Assembly (NCBI GenBank): GCA_026413255.1
Contig: JAOCZO010000013.1
Span: 248,001-312,000 of the forward strand
DNA length: 64,000 bases
Source: Fereydounia khargensis
Taxonomy: Eukaryota; Basidiomycota; Ustilaginomycetes; Urocystidales; Fereydouniaceae
Direction: 5' to 3'
Below, piece by piece: positions 10,350 through 20,416 of the stretch; positions within the stretch are counted from its first letter, which is position 1; each line of letters opens with the position of its first letter. The position numbers and the translations under genes were made by a program. The notes beneath the pieces were generated by a model. The model did no database searches. It had not been told where the DNA came from and saw only the letters and a list, made by a program, of their open reading frames with translations.

Positions 10350-13300
10350 CTACATAAGATGAGACTCGGAAGACGGTAGCGACAGCTTGCGCTGTCTTTC
10401 AACGAGGTGAAGTGGCCGAAGCTGGGCGCGAGGAGTGCAAACACTTTCGCTGTCCGAGGGAACAGGCGGCAGTGCCATGATTGGGACTGGACGGCGGGGT
10501 GGGAGGACGCGCCTCCGTGGGCGAAGCACTTCGATCGGCTCGTCTCTCGGCGGTGGCTCTGGCCACGACTGTGCGATATCAATAGATGACGGTGGTCGAG
10601 ACGATGTGCGAGGTCCCGGCTGCGGCGGTCGCCGCTCAGTGTCCACCGGGAACGGCGAGGAGCCGAGAATCGCAGCCGACTTGGCCTTTGATCCCGAGTA
10701 CGACCGCGCTCCCTCTCGACTCTTTACTTCATCGTCGCTCAGATCTTGACGCCTAGGTGGCGATGGCCTCGGAGAGACCTGCGGATCGATCCGACTTTTC
10801 CGTGCGGCTGAACCGTAGCGGAACAGCTCCTCTGCCGTTCGAAGCCGGTCAATCTGCTCCTGTCCAAGGCGAAGCAAGCAGAATAGCATCAGGATTCAAA
10901 GCTCGAACAAAAGGGGAATCATGGATGTATGCTCTCACCTTGATCTGACTGTGCCATGCGAGCAGGTTGGCAAGACTATATGCTTCAAAGTGCCACTCGA
11001 CCAAATTTTGTGGCTTTTGCTGCGTCAGCGACTCCTCAGATTCCGCAAGATGTAAAGTAGGTCGCAAGCCGCTCTTGCGATTTCGGCGCCTCGACAGAAG
11101 CGGCGAATCAACTAGCTTTCCGGTGACAGTCAACATCCAGCTCGACATCTCATCCGAGCCTCGAGGCTCATCCGGAACTAGCAGATCGGGGCTCGATGCC
11201 TGGTGCTGACAACTGCGATGGAACTGGCTGATCGTGACCGTGCTTCTGGCCGTTAGCTCAAGTCGGTCCAGCTCAATGCCAGGGCTTGGGATCTTGTACG
11301 ACTCTTCTGAAATCGAAAGATCTTCAACTCGGCCGATTAGAGAAAACAGATGCAAAAAGACTCGACCTGGTTCAACTGCGTTTGGGCTCCCGGTCGTCCC
11401 TCTGCTAGTTGCCGAGGTCGGAGAAGCTCTGGCCGTAACTTCGGATCGCCGTTGACGAGGTGTGACGGGACTAGGCACGTCCGGACCCAAGACATCCCAG
11501 TCTGTCGGCGGCTTCCAGCTCTTCTGTTCCTCTTTGCGAGGGTTCTCGCGCCAAGCTCGATTCATCTTGCCACCGTCCTCGCTTTCAGCGGAGCGAGGTG
11601 GGGTTGCAGGAAGCTCCACGCCTGGGCTTGGTGACCAGGTCGACAGAGTTTTCTTCGAAGCTCTTTTGCGAATTCCTGGCCACGGGTTGCTTGACGGCGG
11701 TGGAGAATCTGGGAAGGAGTCGTCAAAGGAAAACAGCTGTCGTGACCGTGGCGATAAAGCTTGCGAGGAGGTGGCAGGCGTTTGCGCTACCTTTTGGAAC
11801 TCGATGGGAAGAATCCAGCTTCCAGCTTTCGCTTGGTCAGACGAGAACGGATCTAGTCCAACAATACCGCCAGCAGTACTGCCGTCTTTCTGCTGCTGTC
11901 GCGCCGGTGCTGGAGCTGATGCAGGCTGTGTGATGGCTTGCGGGTTAGGATTAGGGATGCGCTTGTTTGGAGTGTGCTGGCTAAGGATTAACTCTACATC
12001 AACTGCCTTGAATTGCTGAGGGCTCTTTGGCGGATGTGGATAAGTCGCACTCTGAGGAAAATCCGAGTCCCTCCCTCTGAGCTTTGCTCCAAGACCCGCT
12101 AGGCCGATACCAAGTGACTTGCGCCTTCGAGCCAACTCGCCTTCCTTGCGCTTTGGGTTAGAGGAAGTGTTGCCATCTGGCCTGAGGAAAAGGACCCGAC
12201 CCTTCTGAACCTCGTACATGCTCAAAGCCTTGCGAGATAACGGAAAAGGTGGATTGTCGCTGTCTTCTTGATCCGAATTTGAGTCGAATACAGTGTTGAT
12301 CGGCGCAGAGATTGGAACGGGAAATGGCAGAGGCTTCAGACAAGACTCGAGCGTCCCAAATTGAAAGTCCGGTGACAAGATAAAGTCACAGCTGAGCTCT
12401 GGACGGTTGATTGCACTATCTGACGTAGAGACGTGAGAAGTGAATGAGCTCAAGCTTGCTTCGTAAGTGGAATCGCAGGACGATCGAGGTGCACTCAGAT
12501 TCAGCCAGCTGCTATCGGCAGGCGCCTTGTCGAGTTGGGGATCAGGTTGCTCCTTTTTTGTTGATGTGATATCGAGGCCGTTATGAGGACTGAAGGGTCC
12601 AGACCAGGAAAGAGCCGAGGTACTTGCCGAGTCCCAAGGACCGCTTCGACTAGCCTCCTTGGACTGTCGGTCTTCACTCGGTTTCTCGGACAGAGTCGGG
12701 CCCTTTGAAGAGTAAGTGGAAAAGTTGACACTGCTCCGAGGGTGCGAAGGGTGTAAGTGGCCAGTAGAAGTAGCAAGGGCCAGAGAATCGACCGAATTGG
12801 AGCCTATCGTGGCGGATGGTGGCTTAGAGTTGGAGACCTGGTGGTTCCCTGAATCATGCGGCTTGACTCGTCTCGGGTCCTCTGACAGAAAGCCTGGCCG
12901 AGACGCCCGAGGTAAATGATATCCACCGACTGCTTTGAGGCTGTGAAGATGAAGGTGAGGGGGCCCTCGAAGTCCTCTCCGGCGGCGGAGCGTGAGCCCG
13001 GGCTCAGACTCGGGCTCGGGCTCACGCTGCTTAGAGAGGCTCATACTCGTGCTCGGACTTGGGCTCGAGGCCTCGGGCTGGAATGGATGAGCGTACGAGG
13101 ACACTGGTGCCTGCAACCCGGACTGTTGCCAAGAAACTGCAACAACATCAGCGTCAATGAAAGAAGCCATTTTTTCCATTTTAAGGAAAGACGTCACCCA
13201 CATTGTAGCAGCGAATTTTCGGAGCGGACGTTCACCGACTTGACGGGAGCGCTATTGTGTCGATAATGGGGGGCTGCGCGCGGGCGGCACATGTCGTCGT

Positions 13301-13376
13301 CCGAAAAGCTGTCATTATCCTTTGAGCCATATGCCGGTACTCCTCGGAACCGCGAGGAGAGGAAGGGCGATGTCAT
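10350..13376 (-). CDS. Long Ser-rich protein with a PH-like region
   Basis: Model of three exons: 13376-13202, 13136-10939 and 10859-10350 (introns of 65 and 79 nt), giving 960 aa. The frame is continuous across both junctions. The large middle exon also has its own ATG at 13203 (MWVTSFLKMEKMASF), a possible alternative start. I prefer the upstream exon because it begins MTSPFLSSRFRGVPAYGSKD and joins through a GTGGGT donor and GTTGCAG acceptor without breaking frame. Most of the protein is disordered and Ser/Pro-rich. Around residues 649-791 a folded segment ends EWHFEAYSLANLLAWHSQIK, which resembles the last strand and helix of a pleckstrin-homology domain. A short helix (EQIDRLRTAEELFRYG) follows, then a Pro/Arg-rich tail. 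It may be a membrane- or cortex-associated adaptor; the family is not firmly identified. Confidence 0.7.
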
Positions 13377-16300
13377 GTTCCTGTAGATGAAAGGAGTCAA
13401 GCCCGCGGTCAATTCGGCAGCTCTTGGAGGATGATGGAAGAGCAAGGGACAAGTGCTTACCTGAAAGTCAATACACGATGAAAACACCGAGATGACACGT
13501 GAACTTGAGTCACGAGCTCGATGAGAAGATGTCGACAGGGCTTCTGAGAGCTCTTGCTTCCACGCGGTGGGCTTGATCCTTTCACGACTTGGGTTAAATA
13601 GAATAGCATGCCTTCTGTGCCACTGGGAGGATTCGGTGGAAGGGGCAGAAACGACTGGGCTAGTACCTGACCCTCGGACGATGCGATGGACGGTAGCATA
13701 GATCATTTTGGACGCGTTTCCCTTGTGAACCCATTTCCTTTGTACGTGCGGCCATGCTTTGTGTCTGTAAGATCCTGAGAACTTTTTCAGGCACAGGGTC
13801 CGATCCGTGCCAGACCGCGATAGAGGAAGGAAAAGAGGCTCGTTGTTGCAAGGTGGGAGGTTGGTTGGAACAAAGGAAATGAGCTTGAACATGAGAAGGA
13901 TGAACGGTAATTGGTCTCTGAGGTAGGAAGTGCAGAGGTCCTGCATTTATCACAAAGGAAACATGTGGTGACGACAAAGCTCTCACGAAGAGGGTTCCCT
14001 TTGTGTGCGCGTAATCAGCGACGCGGATGCGAACGCGTTGGAGATGGCAGGGCCTCAACGGGGTTGGAAGAACTTGATGAAACCCATCGGGATCGACCGT
14101 ATCAGCAAACCGCTCGCCACTGAGTACCACTCGCGGTGATTGATGATGTCGTTATGAAGTGAGCATCGATTACCGCACTGTTACGCGCAATATTTAATGA
14201 TATTCTGTATCTCCTCATTTCCCCTGTCTCGATGAGACGAAAGACTGCAACCATGATGCTCAAAGTTCGGCGACGTTTCGACTGAACTGGGGCATGTACA
14301 GTGCAGTGCGGTACTGAATGAACAAGGTAGCTATGAATGTGAACATGAAGGACTGATGAGAATCTCTTATGAATGAACAGACGGAGCCGATGGCTGTTGT
14401 GTGTCCTTGCCAGCTTACAGTCTCACACACTCGGCCGGTACCAAGTCATGGAATCTTTCGAGTCTCGATCGGCACCGACGCTCGGAAACAGAATGCTCGA
14501 GACCGAGCTGGCGGTGCTGGCTGGCTGACATTGGATCGGCAGAGCAATCAGCGGGCCGCTCCCGGGATGCTGGATGCTGGATGCTGGTTGCTGTTGCGGG
14601 GAGCGGCGTATCAATTGGTTGCAAGGAAACAAATGTGTCTCGCCACGGGTTTCCTGGCCCGCGAATTCAGGGTCCCACGCGCTTCAGCTTGTCTCGGCAA
14701 GAGGGACTGGGCGCCTGAGTCGCGGCTTGAACAGTCAACGCGGGCGTGAAGCAAGGGCACAGCACCCGCAACGCAAGCAAGGCTCCGTAAGGAGTTGGCA
14801 CGGACACGCAGAGTGTGCCCCCCTTTTTCAACACCTCTCTTCGTTTCGGTTCCTGCCACTCCTTGCCTCGCTGTACAGTAAACTTACATACAAATACGAG
14901 ATTTGGCTCGCCACTCGGGACGATCAACTGCATGGAACGCAGGAGCTCCAAACACTCGGCAAGGGGAATGACACGAGTCGAGCAAGATTCACAAGGACCC
15001 CTTCATCTGCGGAGATGGTGAGGGACCCCCCTTGGCCTTGCGCTTTCTCCCACGCACACTCACACAGGCCCCCTTTCCCTCGTCCCTTGGTCCCTTGTCC
15101 CCTAAGCGTCTCGGTGCATTTCGCTTTCCACTGTTTGGATGGATCGCAAGTGCAGGCAAACATCACAGTCGATTGCATGGCTTTGTACTGTGTTCGACAG
15201 CCAGAGCCGAGTACCATTGTTTGCTGTACAGTGTTCCAGCACCTTTGTGTAATCACACCCACCGTCCTCTTTGTTCTTTGGCCGAAGCTAGCGAAGAACG
15301 CGCCGCCTTGCCGAGCGCTAGCTGCAAACGAGCGCCTCAGTGTGTGAGCGAGCGTGTGCTGCGCGTAGGGCTCTCGACTCGGGGCTTGGCTGCAAAGCGA
15401 GTGAGCGCATGGACAAAGAGCAACAATTGAAGCGCAAGCCATGGTGTATGGAGCAAGCCATGACGAACTTTGATGCCGAAAACGGAGCAACCCGAAGAAC
15501 AATCGAATGCGCGAACAATGCAATTTGAGAGGCCGGCATCGCATCCGACAAGGGAAGACTTGGCTTCATTCACTGGGTTGTATTCGGCTCGAGACAAACA
15601 ACTTTCTTGCCTTTGCTTACCGCTTTCCCGTCAATTTTTGGGGGCGAAGGAGTCCGAGGTAGAGTCAAAGTCTGACTCACTCCTAAAATGAGAACAAGGG
15701 CTGAGAAGCGCAGACAGGCGTAATGCAATGTCCATCTGCTGTCACTACTGTACTGTAGGTGTAGTGTACAGCAGGGTAAGCTACTTGATTCAGAATGAGC
15801 AAAAGCGAACAAAGAGGCACCACGCCATGCAGGCTCAACGTGCAGACCAGCCCAATCCCAAGCCCCAGCCCCAGCCTCAGCTTCAGCCACCTCGAGCTGA
15901 CGGAAGATTTGTGAGCACGGGACGGCGGGAGGTGACAGTGGTTGCGCTGCGTCAGTTTGACAGCTTTGAGTCCGCTTGGTCACGCAGCCAGTTTTGGCCT
16001 CGGCTAGGAGCGGAGCCAGAATGCGCCTCTCCCCTTTGCCTGCCTGCGCATGGTATGGCGCTCCTCTGCGCTGCTCATTGCTGCCTGCTGCCTGCTGCCT
16101 GCTGCCTGCTGCTGTCTCCCCTTGCTCCTCTTTCTTGCTCAGTCGCGCTCTCGCTCACTCACCCAACCCGCCAGACAGCTGCCGAGGGCTCCCCCAGAGA
16201 GACAGAGAGACGTGAACCCCAACGTGAACCCCAACGTGAACCCCGCCCGACACACTGACATTCGCTCGCTCGCTCACGCCAACCTCGTTCCCTTGCCCTG

Positions 16301-16455
16301 CAGCATCCCTATACCATACACTACACTACACACCACAGCTTCCCTTCCCTTGCCCTTTCCGCTTTGGCCCTCTCGACTCTTTTGCCTCTCCTATCCGTCC
16401 ATTCTTCCATATCTACCGTCCGACTCTACTAATCGGATCCAAGCGCCAGGTTCGG

Positions 16456-16500
<45 letters not shown>

Positions 16501-16986
16501 CGTCCGTCATTGTCTCCACCAGCCAGACTCGCCTACCGCCAATTCACCCGCGTTACACCTCTGTCAGGCTTCCCGTCTCTCCTTCCTCTAAAACAAGTGC
16601 CCTCGGACCGCCACTTTCCAGACCACCCCCTTCCTTCCTCGCTCGGGCTTCCTCTTTTCCATCAGCGCTCCTGCTCCATCTTGGGTCCTGTTTCAGCACT
16701 CCAGTCTCGTCAACATCGTCTGCATCACGACCCACACGCAGTCCATCCTGCTTTTCCTTCGCTTGGGCTGGTCCCATGCAAAGTAGGCTCATAGGTCTTC
16801 GCAACTTCATCCTTTCGTCCTTCCTTCCCTCCACCCTTCCAGAAACCAGGCACCTTCCACATCACCGTTTCTGGAGCATGCTATTTCTAGCCTGAGCCAT
16901 CCATCCTCTTTTGGTGGCCCCTCCTCTATCTGCTTCGATCTCAAGGCTCTCTCACCCTGCCTTTCCTCGACCATACCCCCTACACG
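13377..16986. other. 3.6-kb divergent gap
   Basis: Between the divergent PH-like gene and the 1035-aa gene. The first part is probably a long 5' leader of the PH-like gene: a GTAAGC donor at 13460 and CTACAG acceptor at 13381 (minus strand) would remove an intron just before its ATG. A minus-strand frame at 13660-14130 could be a leader ORF but joins nothing in frame. The right half has ACTGT/ACAGT motifs (about 14295-14313, 14871-14881, 15186-15191, 15223-15233, 15744-15772), CTGCCTGCTG repeats near 16080-16110, GTGAACCCCAAC triplicates near 16212-16245, and a (CT)n tract at 16459-16496. No gene was supported. Confidence 0.5.
16459..16496. repeat. (CT)n microsatellite
   Basis: An uninterrupted CT dinucleotide run about 500 bp upstream of the 1035-aa gene, inside a pyrimidine-rich region that probably forms its promoter and leader. 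Confidence 0.9.
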
Positions 16987-19900
16987 ATGAGCTCACATTC
17001 TGTCGGTGAACATGGGCTCTCAAAAGCCGAGTCTTTGCGCAGCCAAGCTTCAACCAGCTCTCTCGCTTCGGGCGGACACGGCACTCCTCACAAAATCTTT
17101 TCCCCCGATGATTTCAAGAGGACTCGCTCTAGCCTTACCTCACAGCCGCTGCGAAGTCGAAATGGACGAGCGCCCGGGTCACCTGATACCACTAATCTCA
17201 CAGATTTCTCCGATTCCGGCTCTGCTCCCATCAACTTCACCTCATCTCACGACTCTGCTCCGTCCAATCATGATACGTTCGGGCACAGTATGAGCCCCAC
17301 AAAGTCCCCTCGCCTTCGTGCAACGATTGTTCCTAGCTACTACAACGAGTCAAGAGAAGAACTTGTCAGCCTCGAGGGCGAAAGCGTGGAGGACGACCAA
17401 GACAGTGCTAGCCCAAGTAGTTTGGAGGCAACTCTCTTAGCCACGCCTACAGCCAGCCGACGAGAGTCCGAATCATCCTGCATTCTCAAAGAAGAGGCCG
17501 CCCAAGAGTGGGCACGTTATGATCTTCGTCGGACGATGCTCAAGAGCCCCACGCCAAAGCTCGTCGCTGACACCTTCTTCAACAATCCTCCTTCCGTTGG
17601 AGCAGGCTCTTCCTCACCCGTGCCGAGGTCCTCCATCGTGCTATCAGCGCTTCCCAAGGATGGTAACATTCGACGCAGTGCTTCTCTAGCTTCATACCTC
17701 GATTGCAAAACCACCCCGCCTTCGCTCGATGAATCGTGCTCCAGCTCGATCTTTACGGAGATCAAGCAAAGTGGCCTCAGCGATGGGGTCCATGGCTTTG
17801 TCGGCCGCCCCGAGTCGGGTCTCGGCATCCAATATCCTGCTTCTATCGTCTCTGCAACCACCGCAAGTATGAGCCCTCTGAGTGCACATTTGAGCTTGGA
17901 CAGTGGCGTCGTCCCATTGCTACGCACCACCAGTCTCCGTGACGAGGACAAGTTGGTAGCGACGAACAGCGTGGAGCGTGCTTCTCGAACGAATGACCTA
18001 CCCAGACCCGTGACAACCAATCAGCTCACCCCTGAGGAACGTCGTCATCAGGTCCGACGTACCAAGAAGCTTGTTCAAGTTCTGGGAGAGGAGATGTTGT
18101 ACATGGAGAGCAACAAGCCCTTTGCCCCAAATCAAGCCTCTGGAGCGTCAAAATCTGCGTCATACTCCAGAGATACAGAAGCCTTCAAACAACGCTTCGT
18201 TCGTACCAGCACGGGTGAGAACACGACGAAAGAGTTCGAATCCCTTACACGGCTGCGGCCTTCAAGCGCCGTCAGTCATTCGAGTAGCCTCAACTCCATG
18301 TCTTCATCTGTGAGCATCGACGCGATGTCCAACTCCAGATCTGGTCGGTGGCGTATCCGTCGCGACAAGAGGGAGAGCCTCGACGAGGCTCTGCCATTCC
18401 GAATGAACGGCGCGGCTGTCGACTCACTACCAACAAGCTCTAGCAGTGGTCAAGTCTCCACCACGTTGAGTCCGAAGGCGGCTTCAATCCTGGGCATCTC
18501 TTTGAATCATGTTCGGTCTACCAAGGTGCATTCCACCGCTGAATCAGGCCGTGAAGGCCTCGCTGGTCGCGTCAGAAGAGCTGAGCAGAACGACAACAGT
18601 GGGTCATCCCCTTCGAGACACACGGAGCAGGACACGTCTTCGCATCCGAACGCTTTGGAGCGAGCTCGCCCGCGTAAGAATGCATCTCAAAACTCTTTCC
18701 ACGGCAGCCCTCAAGTGTCCTCGGCTACTACAGTGCCGGCTGGCTCAAAGCAATCCCGTGAGGAGCGGAGAAGAAAAGTGGCCAAGATGACGCGTTGGCT
18801 CGGCGAGGCAGTCCCAGTCGAGTTGGTGGCTCCCGAGTTGATGTGGTCTAGTAGCCACAACAAGCCGCTTGACATGACGATTGATCCAGCAGATAATGGC
18901 GCTGCTGTTTCAAGAAGCAAGATGCACGAAGTTGCAAGTAGCACTGAGCGCTCAGAACTCCCCAAGACGTCCAGTAAAGGCTCGGATGTGTTCAGAGGCG
19001 TGGACGAGCTCAACTCTTTCCATCCTCGGTGGGATGACTCGAGTTTCTCGGCCCCGGAATCGGCAGGGGAACGGCTCTCAGCTAAGTTTGAGCGTCTACA
19101 ACGGCAACCTCGGGCCTCCATGCAGTCGCGCGGTTCTAGTAATCGCCCGGGAACTGGTCCAGCTGATTCTGACAAATCCTCATCCTTCTTCGACCCTTCC
19201 ACACCTGCACTCAGGGCTTGGCAACGAAAACGCTCCTGCAGTCTACAATCCATAGACACATCCGTGTACTCCAAGCTAGCCGCTATCGCGCGGGAACGTG
19301 CAGTTCAAGAAGGAGTCTCTTTCATGTCAATTGACAGTTCTGATTCAGAGGACGACGAGTCCCCATGTCCACCAGCTGGTCCCTCACTCTCTGCCGGTCC
19401 CGGGAAGAATGGAGAGTCTCGACAGGCGATTTCGAGCACGGCATCTTTCATTGGCGATTCTGATGAATCAGAGGGTTGCAAGCTCAAAAAAAGGTTGGAC
19501 TCTTCGACTGACGTTGCCTACCATGATGCAGAGGGCCATAGCTCTGATCTGATGGCCCCGTCCTCCACAGAGGATCTTGGTCGCAGCAGCTCTTCGTCAA
19601 ATAGGAAAGATGCGGCCATTCAGCCTCCTAGGCCATTCTTGTATCTGGACTCGGATTCTGAAGAAGACGAGGACGACGATGACGATGCTGATGATGAAGA
19701 AAGCGATCAAGCTGGAGAGCTTGATGTGGTGCTTGACTGCTTTTCCGATCTCAGCTTTGATCTAGATGGAGGCAAAGTCCAGCCGTCGGTTGCAAAACTG
19801 GAAGAGTCGAGGAGGAGAAACCGCAAGCTTACAAGGTTTTTCGGCCTTCCGCCCCCACCACCTGCGCTTCCAGCCCCGCTTTTACGAGAACTTCCGCCTA

Positions 19901-20094
19901 TCCCCCCTACTTTGCCCCGACGAAACGCAAGCCTACCGGCTAGGCACATTGCAAGTTCATCGCTAGGCTCGCATCCGCTCAAATCACTGGAGGATGAAGT
20001 GATGGAAACGGAGCATTGCGTGGAACGCAGCACGAAACATCGTTCCGGACGTATGGACCGACTGAAGAAGAAGGGAAGTAGGATCCTGGCTTAA
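16987..20094 (+). CDS. Unknown 1035-aa Ser-rich protein with a repeated basic motif
   Basis: Single exon from the ATG in CACGATGAGC. I do not recognise the family. The protein is Ser-rich and largely disordered but contains three copies of a basic-amphipathic motif: EERRHQVRRTKKLVQVLGEE (about residue 348), REERRRKVAKMTRWLGEAVP (about 589) and RRRNRKLTRFFGLPPPPP (about 941). The shared pattern is RRxxxVxKxxxxLG. An acidic patch of Glu/Asp (DSDSEEDEDDDDDADDEESD, about 886-905) precedes the third copy, and a poly-Pro run follows it (LPPPPPALPAPLLRELPPIP). The C-terminus is basic (RMDRLKKKGSRILA). The composition suggests a regulatory or scaffold protein. It is convergent with URC1. Coding status is strong because 3.1 kb is open with uniform codon bias. 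Confidence 0.85.
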   Translation: MSSHSVGEHGLSKAESLRSQASTSSLASGGHGTPHKIFSPDDFKRTRSSLTSQPLRSRNGRAPGSPDTTNLTDFSDSGSAPINFTSSHDSAPSNHDTFGHSMSPTKSPRLRATIVPSYYNESREELVSLEGESVEDDQDSASPSSLEATLLATPTASRRESESSCILKEEAAQEWARYDLRRTMLKSPTPKLVADTFFNNPPSVGAGSSSPVPRSSIVLSALPKDGNIRRSASLASYLDCKTTPPSLDESCSSSIFTEIKQSGLSDGVHGFVGRPESGLGIQYPASIVSATTASMSPLSAHLSLDSGVVPLLRTTSLRDEDKLVATNSVERASRTNDLPRPVTTNQLTPEERRHQVRRTKKLVQVLGEEMLYMESNKPFAPNQASGASKSASYSRDTEAFKQRFVRTSTGENTTKEFESLTRLRPSSAVSHSSSLNSMSSSVSIDAMSNSRSGRWRIRRDKRESLDEALPFRMNGAAVDSLPTSSSSGQVSTTLSPKAASILGISLNHVRSTKVHSTAESGREGLAGRVRRAEQNDNSGSSPSRHTEQDTSSHPNALERARPRKNASQNSFHGSPQVSSATTVPAGSKQSREERRRKVAKMTRWLGEAVPVELVAPELMWSSSHNKPLDMTIDPADNGAAVSRSKMHEVASSTERSELPKTSSKGSDVFRGVDELNSFHPRWDDSSFSAPESAGERLSAKFERLQRQPRASMQSRGSSNRPGTGPADSDKSSSFFDPSTPALRAWQRKRSCSLQSIDTSVYSKLAAIARERAVQEGVSFMSIDSSDSEDDESPCPPAGPSLSAGPGKNGESRQAISSTASFIGDSDESEGCKLKKRLDSSTDVAYHDAEGHSSDLMAPSSTEDLGRSSSSSNRKDAAIQPPRPFLYLDSDSEEDEDDDDDADDEESDQAGELDVVLDCFSDLSFDLDGGKVQPSVAKLEESRRRNRKLTRFFGLPPPPPALPAPLLRELPPIPPTLPRRNASLPARHIASSSLGSHPLKSLEDEVMETEHCVERSTKHRSGRMDRLKKKGSRILA

Positions 20095-20416
20095 GCTTGC
20101 CTTTTCGCGTATCGTCCGCCACCATATGAATTGTACCCTTATCTGTCTCCAAGATCTGGATCTGTCCAGCATAGGCATTCCACGCACCCTGTGCTACCTC
20201 CGCATCACCTGTCTTTTTACACACTCTTGCAATTTTAGCCATCCATTCTTCACAATCTCTGCCACAACGCTGTACAGTAACTCTGATCGGGACCCCCTTG
20301 GTTGTTGGCTGCAAACAAGACTTTGTTCGTGATGCTTGTCTTTAATCTGGCATGTGAAACCATTACTATACTTGTAGATGACAAAGCAAAGCGACTCGTA
20401 GAGGAGAGACAGAGAA
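20095..20416. other. Convergent 3' intergenic region
   Basis: 322 bp between the stops of the 1035-aa gene and URC1. It holds one TGTACAGTAA motif at about 20271-20280. Nothing else is recognisable. Confidence 0.6.

Noticed and set aside
13660-14130. Minus-strand frame as an upstream coding exon of the PH-like gene
   Set aside because: The visible splice sites (donor 13460, acceptor 13381) would lead into the wrong frame and a stop, so it is at most a leader ORF.
14574-15544. Frames of 200-260 codons on both strands in the 13.4-17 kb gap
   Set aside because: No domain, no coherent splice structure, and they overlap simple repeats and ACTGT/ACAGT motifs.
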